A program made the translations under genes and the position numbers. From contig NZ_CP123897.1 of NCBI RefSeq assembly GCF_029910655.1, positions 2,407,547 through 2,471,546 of the forward strand: DNA of 64,000 bases, written 5' to 3'. This document shows positions 45,559-54,265 of the stretch, piece by piece (position 1 is the stretch's first letter; every line of letters begins with the position of its first letter). Below the pieces are notes generated by a model. That model made no database searches. It was not told the DNA's origin and worked only from the letters and a program-made list of their open reading frames with translations. The stretch is from Methylomonas sp. UP202. GTDB lineage: Bacteria > Pseudomonadota > Gammaproteobacteria > Methylococcales > Methylomonadaceae.

Positions 45559-46923
45559 TTAGCCAGAGATTGGGTCGGCGAGCGTCCGCAGGCTGACGAA
45601 CTCTTCGGCGGAAGTTGGGTGCACGCCGATAGTCGAGTCGAAAATAGCCTTGGTCGCGCCGGCACGCAGCGCAATAGCCATGCCTTGGATAATTTCCGGC
45701 GCATCGGCGCCTATCATGTGCAGGCCGACTACTCTGTCCGTCACGGGTTCCACGATCATTTTCATCAGGGTGTTTTCGTCCTTACCCGACAGCGTATTTT
45801 TGATGGGTGTGAACTCGGTTTTATAAATCGCAATGTCAGAATACTTTTGCCGTGCTTGCGCTTCGGTTAAGCCGACGCTGGCGATATTGGGTTGGGAAAA
45901 TACCGCAGTGGGGATGTTGTTGTAATCCACCGGGCGGGCGTCCTTGAAATACAAACTATTCACCAGTGCCTCACCTTCGGCAATCGCGACCGGCGTCAGA
46001 TTGATCCGATCGGTGACATCTCCTAGCGCATAGACAGACGGCAGATTGGTTTGATAGTCACCATTGACGATGATTGCGCCGTTGGTATCCAGTGCCACGC
46101 CAAGTTCTTCCAAGCCGAAACCCGCCGAATTCGGCGTTCTGCCGGTGGCGTACAGCACCAGATCGGTCGTCATGACGTTGCCGTCCAGCAAGCTGACGGC
46201 AAAGGCATCGCCATCCTCGGCAATCGCATGCACATCGCTATTCAACAGAATCTTGACGCCTTGCCGCGCCATGGCCGCCCCCAGAAAGTCGCGAATATCC
46301 TCGTCAAACCCTTCCAGCAGCTTTTCGGCGCGCTGGCAAACGGTGGTGTCCACCCCCAGGCCGTTCAGAATACTGGCAAATTCGACCGCGATGTAACCGC
46401 CGCCCACGATCACGATGCGTTTGGGCAATTTTTTCAGGGAGAACAGTTCGTTCGAGGTAGCGATATGCTGCTTACCGGGAATATCGGGGACAAACGGCCA
46501 ACCGCCGGTGGCGATCAAGATGCGTTTGGCCGTGCATTGCGTGCCGGCGACCGCGATCGTATGCGCATCGAGCAATTGGGCCTTACCGTTGAAGATAGTC
46601 ACTCGGGATTGTTGCAAGTGGCTTTGATAAACCGCATGCAAGCGCTCGATTTCGCGGTTTTTGTTGGCGATCAGGCTGGGCCAGTCGAAGGCGGCATTGT
46701 TCAGTGTCCAACCGTAACCGGTGGCGGCGGCGAAGTCGTCTTTAAATTGCGAGGCGTAGACCAACAGTTTTTTCGGTACGCAACCCAGGTTGACGCAGGT
46801 GCCGCCAAGGTCGCGGACTTCCGCGATCGCCACGCGCGCGCCCCGGTTGGCCGCGGTATTGGCGGCTCGAACACCGCCGGAGCCGGCGCCCACGACGAAC
46901 AAGTCGTAATCGTAGTCAATCAT
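45559..46923 (-). CDS. gor: Glutathione reductase
   Basis: A 454-residue FAD/NADPH disulfide reductase. It has the FAD motif VGAGSGGVRAANTAANRGA, redox cysteines Cys-43 and Cys-48 in GGTCVNLGCVPKK, the NADPH motif VGGGYIAVEFASILNGLG, YALGDVTDRINLTPVAI and the C-terminal HPTSAEEFVSLRT with the active His-Glu. This set identifies glutathione reductase rather than lipoamide dehydrogenase. It lies 15 bases downstream of the peroxiredoxin gene, and together they form a glutathione-dependent peroxide defence. Confidence 0.94.
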   Translation of the reverse strand: MIDYDYDLFVVGAGSGGVRAANTAANRGARVAIAEVRDLGGTCVNLGCVPKKLLVYASQFKDDFAAATGYGWTLNNAAFDWPSLIANKNREIERLHAVYQSHLQQSRVTIFNGKAQLLDAHTIAVAGTQCTAKRILIATGGWPFVPDIPGKQHIATSNELFSLKKLPKRIVIVGGGYIAVEFASILNGLGVDTTVCQRAEKLLEGFDEDIRDFLGAAMARQGVKILLNSDVHAIAEDGDAFAVSLLDGNVMTTDLVLYATGRTPNSAGFGLEELGVALDTNGAIIVNGDYQTNLPSVYALGDVTDRINLTPVAIAEGEALVNSLYFKDARPVDYNNIPTAVFSQPNIASVGLTEAQARQKYSDIAIYKTEFTPIKNTLSGKDENTLMKMIVEPVTDRVVGLHMIGADAPEIIQGMAIALRAGATKAIFDSTIGVHPTSAEEFVSLRTLADPISG

Positions 46924-46938
46924 CCGAGCTCTCGGTAC

Positions 46939-47487
46939 TCATCGAACCGGCCCGTGGGCGCGTTGCCGTTCTGTTAGGTAAGCCAGCATGGTATCCGCGT
47001 CGCTTACGGTAAAAGGATCGTCCGGGCAATTATCGATTTGATCCGGTTCGCTGAAGACTTTCAGAATGTTTTTATCGTCGACCAGCATGGAATAGCGCCA
47101 GGAGCGGTAGCCAAAACCCACATTGTGCTTTTTGACCAACATGCCGACTGCTTCGGTAAATTCGCCGTTGCCGTCCGGCAGCATTTTCACGTTGACGATG
47201 TTTAGATGCAAACCCCATTGGTACATCACGAAGGCATCGTTGACGCTCAGGCAATACACTTCATCAATGCCTTGCGCCAGCAGTTCCCGGTATTTTGCTT
47301 CAAAGCCAGGCAAGTGCCGGTGCGAACAGGTCGGTGTAAACGCGCCCGGTAGCGCCAATACCACGATTTTTTTGCCTTTAAAAAGATCGTCGCTGGAGAT
47401 GTCTTGCCAGCGAAACGGGTTGTCCCCGGCGACACTGTCGTCGCGAACGCGGGTTTTAAAGATTACATCGGGAACGGTAGTCGGCAT
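46939..47487 (-). CDS. Prx5-type peroxiredoxin
   Basis: A 182-residue AhpC/TSA-fold Prx5 enzyme reducing peroxides. The peroxidatic Cys-54 is in LPGAFTPTCS, followed by HLPGF and YCLSVNDAFVMYQWG. It lacks the glutaredoxin domain of the Prx5-Grx hybrids, but the next gene is glutathione reductase, so glutathione is the likely reductant. ATG at 47487 follows AGGAG; the longer frame to 47520 is not needed. It is the first gene of the pair. Confidence 0.92.
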   Translation of the reverse strand: MPTTVPDVIFKTRVRDDSVAGDNPFRWQDISSDDLFKGKKIVVLALPGAFTPTCSHRHLPGFEAKYRELLAQGIDEVYCLSVNDAFVMYQWGLHLNIVNVKMLPDGNGEFTEAVGMLVKKHNVGFGYRSWRYSMLVDDKNILKVFSEPDQIDNCPDDPFTVSDADTMLAYLTERQRAHGPVR

Positions 47488-47580
47488 GTCGGGAACTCCT
47501 GTACTGTCAGAGCACGGCATCGAGACAGACGATGCCAGGGTTGGCTCGTTACAACGGTCTGTTCAGACCGGCGCGGTTCG

Positions 47581-48024
47581 CTAAGCGACCGTCGCACCGT
47601 TCATCCGTTCCAACGTCTGGATATGAGCGCGTTGGGCCGGCACCAGTGTCCGCTCGATCAGTTCGCGCGCTTCGGGATCCAGCTTCTGATCCAATAGCGC
47701 TTTTCCGTAGTCTTCCAGACCGCTTTTCTCGCCTTCCTGCAATACTGTTAACGCGGTTTGTTTACCGAAGGCATTGGCGCCGCCTTGAACCAATTTGGCC
47801 CAGGCCCCCCAAACACCGGAGTTCTTGGCCGGCGTGCCCCCCAGATCTCGAATTTGAGTTTGTAAACTGGAGACGGCGGTCCGGTGGTCGTCGAAAATAG
47901 CCCGTAGCCCTTCCGAGTCACCGAGAGCGACGTTTTCCCCCAGTTTGTTAAGGACTTGGCTGTAAGTCTCGGTGGCCGCTAGTTCGTCGATCAATAAATG
48001 ATCTATCGTTTCAATGCCGTGCAT
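47581..48024 (-). CDS. DUF2383 ferritin-like stress protein, paralogue 2
   Basis: A 147-residue protein equal in length to the one at 43573-44016. It has the same layout: LLIDELAATETYSQVLNKL, FDDHRTAVSSLQTQIRDLGG, TPAKNSGVWGAWAKLVQGG, EGEKSGLEDYGKAL and LVPAQRAHIQTLERM. It is probably a stress-induced ferritin-like bundle. It lies between the peroxiredoxin-gor pair and a stress protein gene, all on the minus strand. Confidence 0.88.
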   Translation of the reverse strand: MHGIETIDHLLIDELAATETYSQVLNKLGENVALGDSEGLRAIFDDHRTAVSSLQTQIRDLGGTPAKNSGVWGAWAKLVQGGANAFGKQTALTVLQEGEKSGLEDYGKALLDQKLDPEARELIERTLVPAQRAHIQTLERMNGATVA

Positions 48025-48070
48025 TATTAAAATCCCGTGCAGTGGTTAAGGATGAGCTGGCAAGGCAGCA

Positions 48071-48556
48071 TCAATTGTTGACCGATACTTCTTCGGATGA
48101 AGAAATATCCAGTGCCTCGGCCTGTTGGAAAATCGTGTTCGCGGTATCTCGCGACTCTGAGCTTGCGGTGTTGACGGCGATTAACGTGAGCCCGTCTATG
48201 ATTTTTTCCCGATAGTGTTCGGCGTGATGCGCGGGAATACCGGCACCTATCAGCGCGGCGTTGATGTCTTCCACACCATCGTTTTCCAACGAACGGCTTA
48301 GTTCTATACGAATCGGACCCGCCGTTATGCAGCGGCCCACGCCGGGAATCTCCAAGTTATCGATGCCGTTTATCCACTGCAGATCCAGGCGGTGTTCGTC
48401 CGCGGTAGCGGATGTATTACCGACGCTTTGCTGATAACAACATTCTGGGGATAACAAAGAAATGTCGTTGTTGGAGAAACCCGCTACCTTAAGATTATTA
48501 ACAATCTTCGCGGTTTGGCCGATATCTCGGCTTATACAAAAAATCGGTTTGTACAT
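48071..48556 (-). CDS. Stress-associated protein with altered glycine-rich segment
   Basis: A 161-residue protein related to a widespread family of small stress proteins. Those begin with a ferredoxin-like domain (CISRDIGQTAKIVNNLKVAG, FSNNDISLLSP) and continue with a glycine-zipper membrane segment. Here IPGVGRCITAGPIRIELSRS and ALIGAGIPAHHAEHYREKI are kept, but the Gly/Ala zipper between them is replaced by a charged stretch (LENDGVEDINA), so membrane insertion may be lost. The family name is uncertain. Confidence 0.65.
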   Translation of the reverse strand: MYKPIFCISRDIGQTAKIVNNLKVAGFSNNDISLLSPECCYQQSVGNTSATADEHRLDLQWINGIDNLEIPGVGRCITAGPIRIELSRSLENDGVEDINAALIGAGIPAHHAEHYREKIIDGLTLIAVNTASSESRDTANTIFQQAEALDISSSEEVSVNN

Positions 48557-49058
48557 AATATTCTCTTTGAACTAAACAGCAGCTGGTTATTTTATTGCTG
48601 TATAGCTGAGTATTTATCGCGATTTTATTAATGGCGGTGGTTTTCTAAGAAAAACGCCGTGACCCAAAATAATTTATATACTGGCGGGCATCGAAAACCT
48701 TTATCCCACACCCTGGGAATTTAAACTCTGATCGGACAGTGATTGGTTAATCACGCAATACTGTTATTCATGTGATTGACAGTAGCTTGAATTCCGCCGC
48801 GAGTCGGTGCGCTACCGCGCGTTGGATAAAGCCATTCCGGTTTGTTGTGCTGCAATGGACCTTATCCCGATTAGTCGGTTCCTATAGGGCAAATCCGCGC
48901 CGGTCCCAAGAAATCGATGGTGCGTGGGGCGCCAAAGTCCGGATGGCTGACTAAGCGCGAAGCGTCACTAAGGGGTTTCGTATTGCCGCGGTAGCCCGGC
49001 CGGTCGGATGCGTTGTCGAAACGATGTGCGCGTGCCGGACCGCTTGACATCTCGCGGT
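48557..49058. other. Gene-free stretch
   Basis: About 500 bases between two minus-strand genes. The left half is AT-rich and should hold the promoter for the stress gene at 48071-48556. The + frame at 48772-48954 has no ribosome site or family pattern. Nothing else was recognised. Confidence 0.45.
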
Positions 49059-49880
49059 TTAGGCGCTTAGAAACTCAAGCAAGTCGCCATTTAACTGGTC
49101 TTTATGGGTGTCGGCCAGGCCGTGCGGAGCGCCGGGGTAAATTTTCAAGGACGCATTCTTAATTAATTTCGTCGCGGCAATGGCCGAGGCGGCTATCGGC
49201 ACAATTTGATCGTCGTCGCCGTGAATCAGTAGGGTCGGAATATCGAATGCCTTTAAATCGTCGGTGAAGTCGGTTTCGGCAAATGCCTTGATACTATCCA
49301 GTTGGTTTTTCAGCCCACCTTGCATGCCTTGAAGCCAAAATGCGTCGCGGATGCCTTGGCTTACTTCGACATCCGGGCGGTTGGCGCCGTAAAAGGGCGC
49401 GGTCAGATTCTTGAAAAACTGCGAGCGGTCCGCGCTAACGCCGCTCCGAATATCGTCGAATACCGAGAGCGGCAAACCGATCGGATTATTGTCGGTTTTC
49501 AGCATCAGCGGGGTCACAGACCCTACCAGCAAGACCCCCGCGACGCGTTGGCAGCCGTGCCGGCCGATATAGCGCGCCACTTCGCCGCCGCCGGTGGAAT
49601 GACCAACCAAGGTTATACCGCTTAAGTCCAGGTATCCGATGAGTTCCGCCAAGTCGTCGGCGTAGGTTTCCATATTGTTGCCCAACCACGGCTGGTCGGA
49701 ACGACCATGACCGCGCCTATCGTGCGCGATGCAGCGGTAGCCGCGCGCCGCCAGATAGACCATCTGATTTTCCCAGGCATCGGCGGTTAACGGCCAGCCG
49801 TGGCTGAATACCACCGCCGGGCCCGAGCCCCAGTCCTTGTAATACAGTTTCGTGCCGTCTTTGGTGAGTATCGTGCTCAT
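49059..49880 (-). CDS. Alpha/beta hydrolase (non-haem chloroperoxidase-like)
   Basis: A 273-residue alpha/beta hydrolase close to bacterial cofactor-free haloperoxidases and esterases. It begins [20 protein letters not shown] and has the oxyanion region [16 protein letters not shown], the nucleophile Ser-95 in GHSTGGG, the acid in [12 protein letters not shown], and the final catalytic His in [13 protein letters not shown] at 49880 follows AGGAG. The substrate is unknown. No signal peptide is present. It stands alone. Confidence 0.9.
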   Translation of the reverse strand: MSTILTKDGTKLYYKDWGSGPAVVFSHGWPLTADAWENQMVYLAARGYRCIAHDRRGHGRSDQPWLGNNMETYADDLAELIGYLDLSGITLVGHSTGGGEVARYIGRHGCQRVAGVLLVGSVTPLMLKTDNNPIGLPLSVFDDIRSGVSADRSQFFKNLTAPFYGANRPDVEVSQGIRDAFWLQGMQGGLKNQLDSIKAFAETDFTDDLKAFDIPTLLIHGDDDQIVPIAASAIAATKLIKNASLKIYPGAPHGLADTHKDQLNGDLLEFLSA

Positions 49881-49931
49881 GGTGGGTGCTCCTTGTGCTA
49901 CGCGAGGCAATGTGAATGGTGGTGGCTTAGC

Positions 49932-50108
49932 TCAGCAAAAAACCGGATGCAGGCTGGCGCGGCATTGGATTTTGCCGAGCAAGCTTGTGTTGGCGCTGCT
50001 GTTGTCGGTCCCCGCGTCTGAAAGTGGGAAGGTGGTTTGCGCAGCCGGCGAACAGGCGGACAAGACCGCCGTGATAATCGCCGCCGACACCGGTAACTTT
50101 GGACGCAT
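49932..50108 (-). CDS. Small lipoprotein downstream of the copper-storage gene
   Basis: A 58-residue frame starting ATG at 50108, 16 bases after the Csp stop and on the same strand. It encodes a lipoprotein signal MRPKLPVSAAIITAVLSACS with Cys at the lipobox. A short Ser/Thr/Asn-rich mature part with two more Cys (IQCRASLHPVFC) follows. The ribosome site is weak. It could be a copper-related outer-membrane peptide given its neighbour (inference). A chance frame is possible, but the signal sequence is convincing. Confidence 0.5.
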   Translation of the reverse strand: MRPKLPVSAAIITAVLSACSPAAQTTFPLSDAGTDNSSANTSLLGKIQCRASLHPVFC

Positions 50109-50124
50109 GACGGGGGTACCGCGT

Positions 50125-50475
50125 TTAATATTGGGCGCTAAGCATTTGCCGGCAACTGTCGGCACATTGCAGACAGGCCGCGACGCTGTCCTTCATATCG
50201 CCGATTTCGGCGCATTCCTTGGCGCAGGCTTCGCAGATTTCGGCACAAAGTTCGTGCAGGCGCAGCAAAAAGTGCGAGCCGGTCAATTGAAAATTCGCGG
50301 TGGTCCGACAGATTTCGGCGCAATTCATCATCAGACGGATATGCTTGGCTTTAACGTGCTTGCCGCCGTTTTCCAGGCAATGGTTCATCGCGGTTTGCAG
50401 GCAAATCCGGTGACAGAGCTCGCAGGCTTCAAGGCAGGATTGCATCGCTTGTTCGGAATTGGAAGATTGATGCAT
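50125..50475 (-). CDS. Four-helix-bundle copper-storage protein (Csp-type)
   Basis: A 116-residue protein with 14 cysteines arranged along four helices as CxxxC and CxxC sets (CLEACELCHRIC, CAEICEACAKEC, CLQCADSC). This is the pattern of Csp copper-storage bundles first found in methanotrophs, which hold many Cu(I) ions inside the bundle. No signal peptide is present, so it is the cytosolic (Csp3-like) kind. ATG at 50475 follows GGAG; the longer frame to 50658 is not supported. In a methanotroph it would buffer copper used by particulate methane monooxygenase or protect against excess. Confidence 0.85.
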   Translation of the reverse strand: MHQSSNSEQAMQSCLEACELCHRICLQTAMNHCLENGGKHVKAKHIRLMMNCAEICRTTANFQLTGSHFLLRLHELCAEICEACAKECAEIGDMKDSVAACLQCADSCRQMLSAQY

Positions 50476-50658
50476 GGGGTTCTCCAGCGTGATGGAAATA
50501 CGGATGCGGCTTCGAGGCCGATCGCTTCGATCTTGTGTTAATGACCAAGCTCGAACGAGCGGAATGTCGGACCAACATCGGTGTCGGAGAGCAGCTAGCC
50601 GGTCGATGCCATCGCCGAGGGGACGGGGACGAAACTCGAACCCACTAGCCGCCGTCAC

Positions 50659-50937
50659 TTACTTGCCTTGTTGTATGTCCTGCTTAAGATCGCCGTAGCC
50701 TTTTTGGGCTTTGCCGAGATTTTTTTGGACATTGCCTTCCACTTCCATCCCTTTGTCGTCGATGATCTTGCCGGTGACTTCCTTGACCGTACCCTTGGTT
50801 TCTTCGACCCGGCCTTCTACCTGATCCTTGTTCATCGGAGCGTCGTCTTCATGGCCGGCGGCGAAGGCGCCCAATGAACAAACCGTGGCGAGTACGCCTA
50901 TCCATAATTGGTGGCTCTTGATTTTTGGTGATTTCAT
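50659..50937 (-). CDS. CsbD-family protein with signal peptide
   Basis: A 92-residue protein whose first 27 residues form a Sec signal (SHQLWIGVLATVCSLGAFA). The remainder is a CsbD domain (MNKDQVEGRVEETKGTVKEV, TGKIIDDKGMEVEGNVQKNL). CsbD proteins are usually cytosolic, so an exported copy is uncommon. It lies next to the cytosolic paralogue at 50996-51178. Residue 35 is Met, so a start there would give a cytosolic form, but the upstream hydrophobic region argues for export. Confidence 0.85.
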   Translation of the reverse strand: MKSPKIKSHQLWIGVLATVCSLGAFAAGHEDDAPMNKDQVEGRVEETKGTVKEVTGKIIDDKGMEVEGNVQKNLGKAQKGYGDLKQDIQQGK

Positions 50938-50995
50938 GATGGTGCCCTCGGGAGTCGAGTTTCGCTTGGTGACGTCATCGCGACCGCGAGTGCTA

Positions 50996-51178
50996 TCAGT
51001 CGTTCGCGGCTTTCTCGATGTCGTTCTTCACATCGCCGATTACCGACTGAACCTTCCCGATATTTTTCTGGACCTTGCCTTCCAGCTCCATTTCGTCGTC
51101 GTTGATTAGTTTGCCGGCGACTTCTTTCACTTTGCCTTTGGCCTCTTCAAAACGGCCTGTTACTTGATCTTTGTTCAT
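50996..51178 (-). CDS. CsbD-family general stress protein
   Basis: A 60-residue CsbD protein (MNKDQVTGRFEEAKGKVKEV, AGKLINDDEMELEGKVQKNI, GKVQSVIGDVKNDIEK) with the usual length and charge pattern. Function is unknown; the family is strongly induced by general stress. ATG at 51178 is used since the longer frame adds an unrelated lead. It is in tandem with the exported paralogue. Confidence 0.9.
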   Translation of the reverse strand: MNKDQVTGRFEEAKGKVKEVAGKLINDDEMELEGKVQKNIGKVQSVIGDVKNDIEKAAND

Positions 51179-51277
51179 GATGGTATCCAATGGTGTTTTA
51201 GTCGTATGGGAACGAGTACCGATGCTTTTCAGCACTCACGGCAAACCATACTCGCAACGCCCGGCACGGTCGGTACG

Positions 51278-51406
51278 TCAACGCACATTGATGCCGGGGG
51301 GCCCGATGCATGGGGGGGCGGGTATCGGCGAATCCGCCGCGCGGACAGGGCTTAGCGCTAGCGCGCTCAGAAACGATAGGGCTACCATGGATAGGACTGT
51401 TTTCAT
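51278..51406 (-). CDS. Short exported peptide (42 aa)
   Basis: ATG at 51406 lies 6 bases after GGAG and encodes a Sec signal (MKTVLSMVALSFLSALALSP, then VRA before ADS). The mature peptide is only about 18 residues, proline-rich, with one Cys (PIPAPPCIGPPGINVR). It lies between mgtA and the csbD genes on the same strand. Its function is unknown. It is supported by the ribosome site and signal, not by a known family. Confidence 0.5.
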   Translation of the reverse strand: MKTVLSMVALSFLSALALSPVRAADSPIPAPPCIGPPGINVR

Positions 51407-51611
51407 AAGATACTCCGGCTTTGAAAATTGATCGGTGCGTTCCAGTTTGGCCGGACGTTTCGTCAGGCTTGCCAAACTCCGCACCGACTTTATTCAATGC
51501 GGCGGGCACTGTCGGTACGCTGTCGAACACATTTGCCGTTCGAGGTGGTAGCCGCCAAACAACTGGGCTTGGCAATGCGCCGCCATTTAGCGGACTGCCA
51601 AGTTCCGCGGA

Positions 51612-54188
51612 TCAGCGGCGACTGGCCCGGCGCGATTTGCCGTAATTGGCATGCCAGCGATAAAAACCTCGTTTGGCTAGCTCGACGACAAATAAATACG
51701 CCGCTGCCAGCGCCGCCAGAATGAAATAAAACTGGGCCGGCGGCGGCACGAAGCCGAAATAATGGCCTAGCGGCGTAAACGGCAGGACGGCGCCGATCAG
51801 CGCAATCGACAGTGAAGTGGCGACTAGTACCGGATGCGCCCGGCTTTTGAAAGGATTGCCTCGGGTGCGGATGATGAAGATCACCAGCACTTGGGTACAC
51901 AGCGATTCGACGAACCAGCCGGTTTGGAACAGCGCTTCGTCAGCCTTCAATACCGCTAATAGGATGTAAAAAGTCAAAAAATCGAATGCCGAGCTAATCG
52001 GACCGATCACCAACATGAAATTGCGGATAAAGTTCATGTCCAGAACCCGAGGTTGGCGCAGTTCTTCGGAATCGACCTGATCCAGCGGAATCGGTACTTC
52101 GGACACGTCGTACAGAATGTTGTTGAGCAGAATCTGGGTCGGCAACATCGGCAGGAAAGGTAGGAATAGCGCGGCGCCGGCCATGCTGAACATATTGCCG
52201 AAGTTGGAACTGGTGCCCATCATGATGTATTTCAAAATATTGCCGAAGGTGCGCCGGCCTTCGAGTACGCCGTCGTGCAACACCTGTAAATCCTGATCCA
52301 GCAGAATCATGTCGGCCGCTTCCTTGGCCACGTCCACCGCCGAATCCACCGACAGGCCGACATCCGCCGAATGCAGCGACGGCGCGTCGTTGATGCCGTC
52401 GCCCAGATAGCCGACCACATGGCCGCGCGCTTTCAACGCCCGAATTACCCGGTCTTTTTGAGATGGATTCACCCGGCAAAACAGATTGGCTTTTTCGACG
52501 CGGATGCGCAAGGCGTGGTCGTCCATTTCGGCGATGTCCTTGCCGGTCAACACGCCGAGCACCGGAATGTTTAATTGGGCACAGACATGTTGAGTCACCA
52601 AATCGCTGTCGCCGGTGACGATTTTCACGGTCACGCCGCTGTCCTTCAATGCCGCCAATGCCGCGCCGGCGCTTTGTTTGGGCGGGTCGAGAAAGCCGGC
52701 AAAGCCGGCGAAAATTAGCTCGCTTTCGTCGCTGACCACCGCGTGCGGATGATTTTGCGGCACTTCTCGCCAAGCGATGCCCAATACCCGGAAGCCTTCT
52801 CGTTCCAGCGCATTGTGTTGTTCGTGGATGCGGGCTCGACTGGCCGGATCGAGCGGCAGTTGCGCGTCGCTACCTTGTTGTTCGTAATGGGTGCAAAGGG
52901 TGATGATTTCCTCGGAGGCGCCTTTCACGACTAGCAAGCGGCCGTTGCCTTTATCCAGCAACACCGACACCCGCCGCCGCTCGAAATCGAACGGCACTTC
53001 GTCGATCTTTCGCCAGGCACTGATATCGATGTTTTGATGAGCCAAAATCGCCTCGTCGAGCGGGCTTTTCAAGCCGGTTTCGAAGAAGCTGTTCAGATAA
53101 GCCAGCTCCAGCACTCGCTCACTGGGCTGGCCTTGCGGGTCGACATGCTGTTCCAGTCGGATCTTGGCTTCGGTCAAGGTACCGGTCTTGTCGGTGCACA
53201 GCACGTCCATCGAACCCAAATTCTGGATGGCCGCCAGGCGTTTGACGATCACTCGTTTTGCCGCCATATGCATCGCGCCGCGTGACAGTGTGACCGATAC
53301 CACCATCGGCAGCAGTTCCGGCGTCAAGCCCACCGCCAGCGCCACCGCAAACAGAAAGGATTCCAACCAGGGTTTGCCCAAAAATGCGTTGACCAACAAC
53401 ACGAATAGCACCAGCAGTACCGTCAAGCGCATGATCAGCAAACCGAAACGGTGGGTGCCCACCTCGAAGGCGGTCGGCGGGGGTTGCCGGGTCAGGCTGT
53501 CCGCAATCGCGCCGATCGCGGTGGCGGTGCCGGTTTTGATGACGCGCATCTTGGCGCTACCGCTGATGACGGTGGTGCCCATGAATACGGCGTTGTCGGC
53601 GTCCTGCAAGTCTGTGGCGTCGGCCGGCAAATCGCCCGGACGTTTTTCGATCGGGTAGGCTTCCCCGGTCAATAGTGCCTGTTTGACGAACAGATCGCAG
53701 GCTTCGATTAGCAAGCCGTCCGCCGGCACCATGTCGCCAGCGCAGAGCAGGGCGACATCGCCCGGCACCACGTCGGTCACCGGTACGTCCACAGGTTTGC
53801 CGTCGCGCATCACCCGGGCCTTGACCGAAACCGAATGGCGCAGGCTTTCCGCCGCCTTGCCGGCTCGGTGTTCCTGGACAAAATCCAGGGTCACGCTGAA
53901 CAGCACCATGACGCTGATAATCACGAAATTGGTGATCTCGCCGGTGAACGCCGAAATCGCGCTGGCAACCAGCAGCAGAATCACCAGCGGATTCTTGAAG
54001 CGCGATAGAAACTGCAGTAACAAGGCTTGGCGCTGGCGATCCCGGAACAGGTTGGGGCCGACTTCGGCCAGCTTGGCGCCGGCTTCGACGGCGGATAAGC
54101 CCAAAGGCTTGGCGTCCCAAGGGCTGGGCGTCAGCCACCAAGCGGCTTGCTCGGCCGCGGCTGTGGTTGCGGTATTGGCTTTTTTCAT
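51612..54188 (-). CDS. mgtA: Magnesium-transporting P-type ATPase (MgtA-like)
   Basis: An 858-residue P3B-type ATPase importing Mg2+. It has the N-terminal lead PSPWDAKPLGLSAVEAGAKL and an actuator segment near TDVVPGDVALLCAGDMVPAD with LLTGEAYPIEK. The phosphorylation motif is DKTGTLTEAKI. The hinge and nucleotide motifs are VTGDSDLVTQHV and GDGINDAPSLHSADVG, followed by the late TM region NILYDVSEVPIPLDQVDSEE, distinctive for MgtA/MgtB. Length and order are complete. No mgtC or regulatory leader was recognised; the PhoPQ-like pair at 31.4-33.4 kb could be a regulator (speculation). Confidence 0.93.
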   Translation of the reverse strand: MKKANTATTAAAEQAAWWLTPSPWDAKPLGLSAVEAGAKLAEVGPNLFRDRQRQALLLQFLSRFKNPLVILLLVASAISAFTGEITNFVIISVMVLFSVTLDFVQEHRAGKAAESLRHSVSVKARVMRDGKPVDVPVTDVVPGDVALLCAGDMVPADGLLIEACDLFVKQALLTGEAYPIEKRPGDLPADATDLQDADNAVFMGTTVISGSAKMRVIKTGTATAIGAIADSLTRQPPPTAFEVGTHRFGLLIMRLTVLLVLFVLLVNAFLGKPWLESFLFAVALAVGLTPELLPMVVSVTLSRGAMHMAAKRVIVKRLAAIQNLGSMDVLCTDKTGTLTEAKIRLEQHVDPQGQPSERVLELAYLNSFFETGLKSPLDEAILAHQNIDISAWRKIDEVPFDFERRRVSVLLDKGNGRLLVVKGASEEIITLCTHYEQQGSDAQLPLDPASRARIHEQHNALEREGFRVLGIAWREVPQNHPHAVVSDESELIFAGFAGFLDPPKQSAGAALAALKDSGVTVKIVTGDSDLVTQHVCAQLNIPVLGVLTGKDIAEMDDHALRIRVEKANLFCRVNPSQKDRVIRALKARGHVVGYLGDGINDAPSLHSADVGLSVDSAVDVAKEAADMILLDQDLQVLHDGVLEGRRTFGNILKYIMMGTSSNFGNMFSMAGAALFLPFLPMLPTQILLNNILYDVSEVPIPLDQVDSEELRQPRVLDMNFIRNFMLVIGPISSAFDFLTFYILLAVLKADEALFQTGWFVESLCTQVLVIFIIRTRGNPFKSRAHPVLVATSLSIALIGAVLPFTPLGHYFGFVPPPAQFYFILAALAAAYLFVVELAKRGFYRWHANYGKSRRASRR

Positions 54189-54265
54189 AAATCACTCTCA
54201 AATATTTGCGTGGACGCCGCGCTTGCGGGTGGGCGCTTAGCCGGTCGCTACCGCCTGTCGCCGCT

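Noticed and set aside
48772..48954. Plus-strand 60-codon frame in the 500-base gap
   Set aside because: No ribosome site and no conserved pattern; treated as chance.
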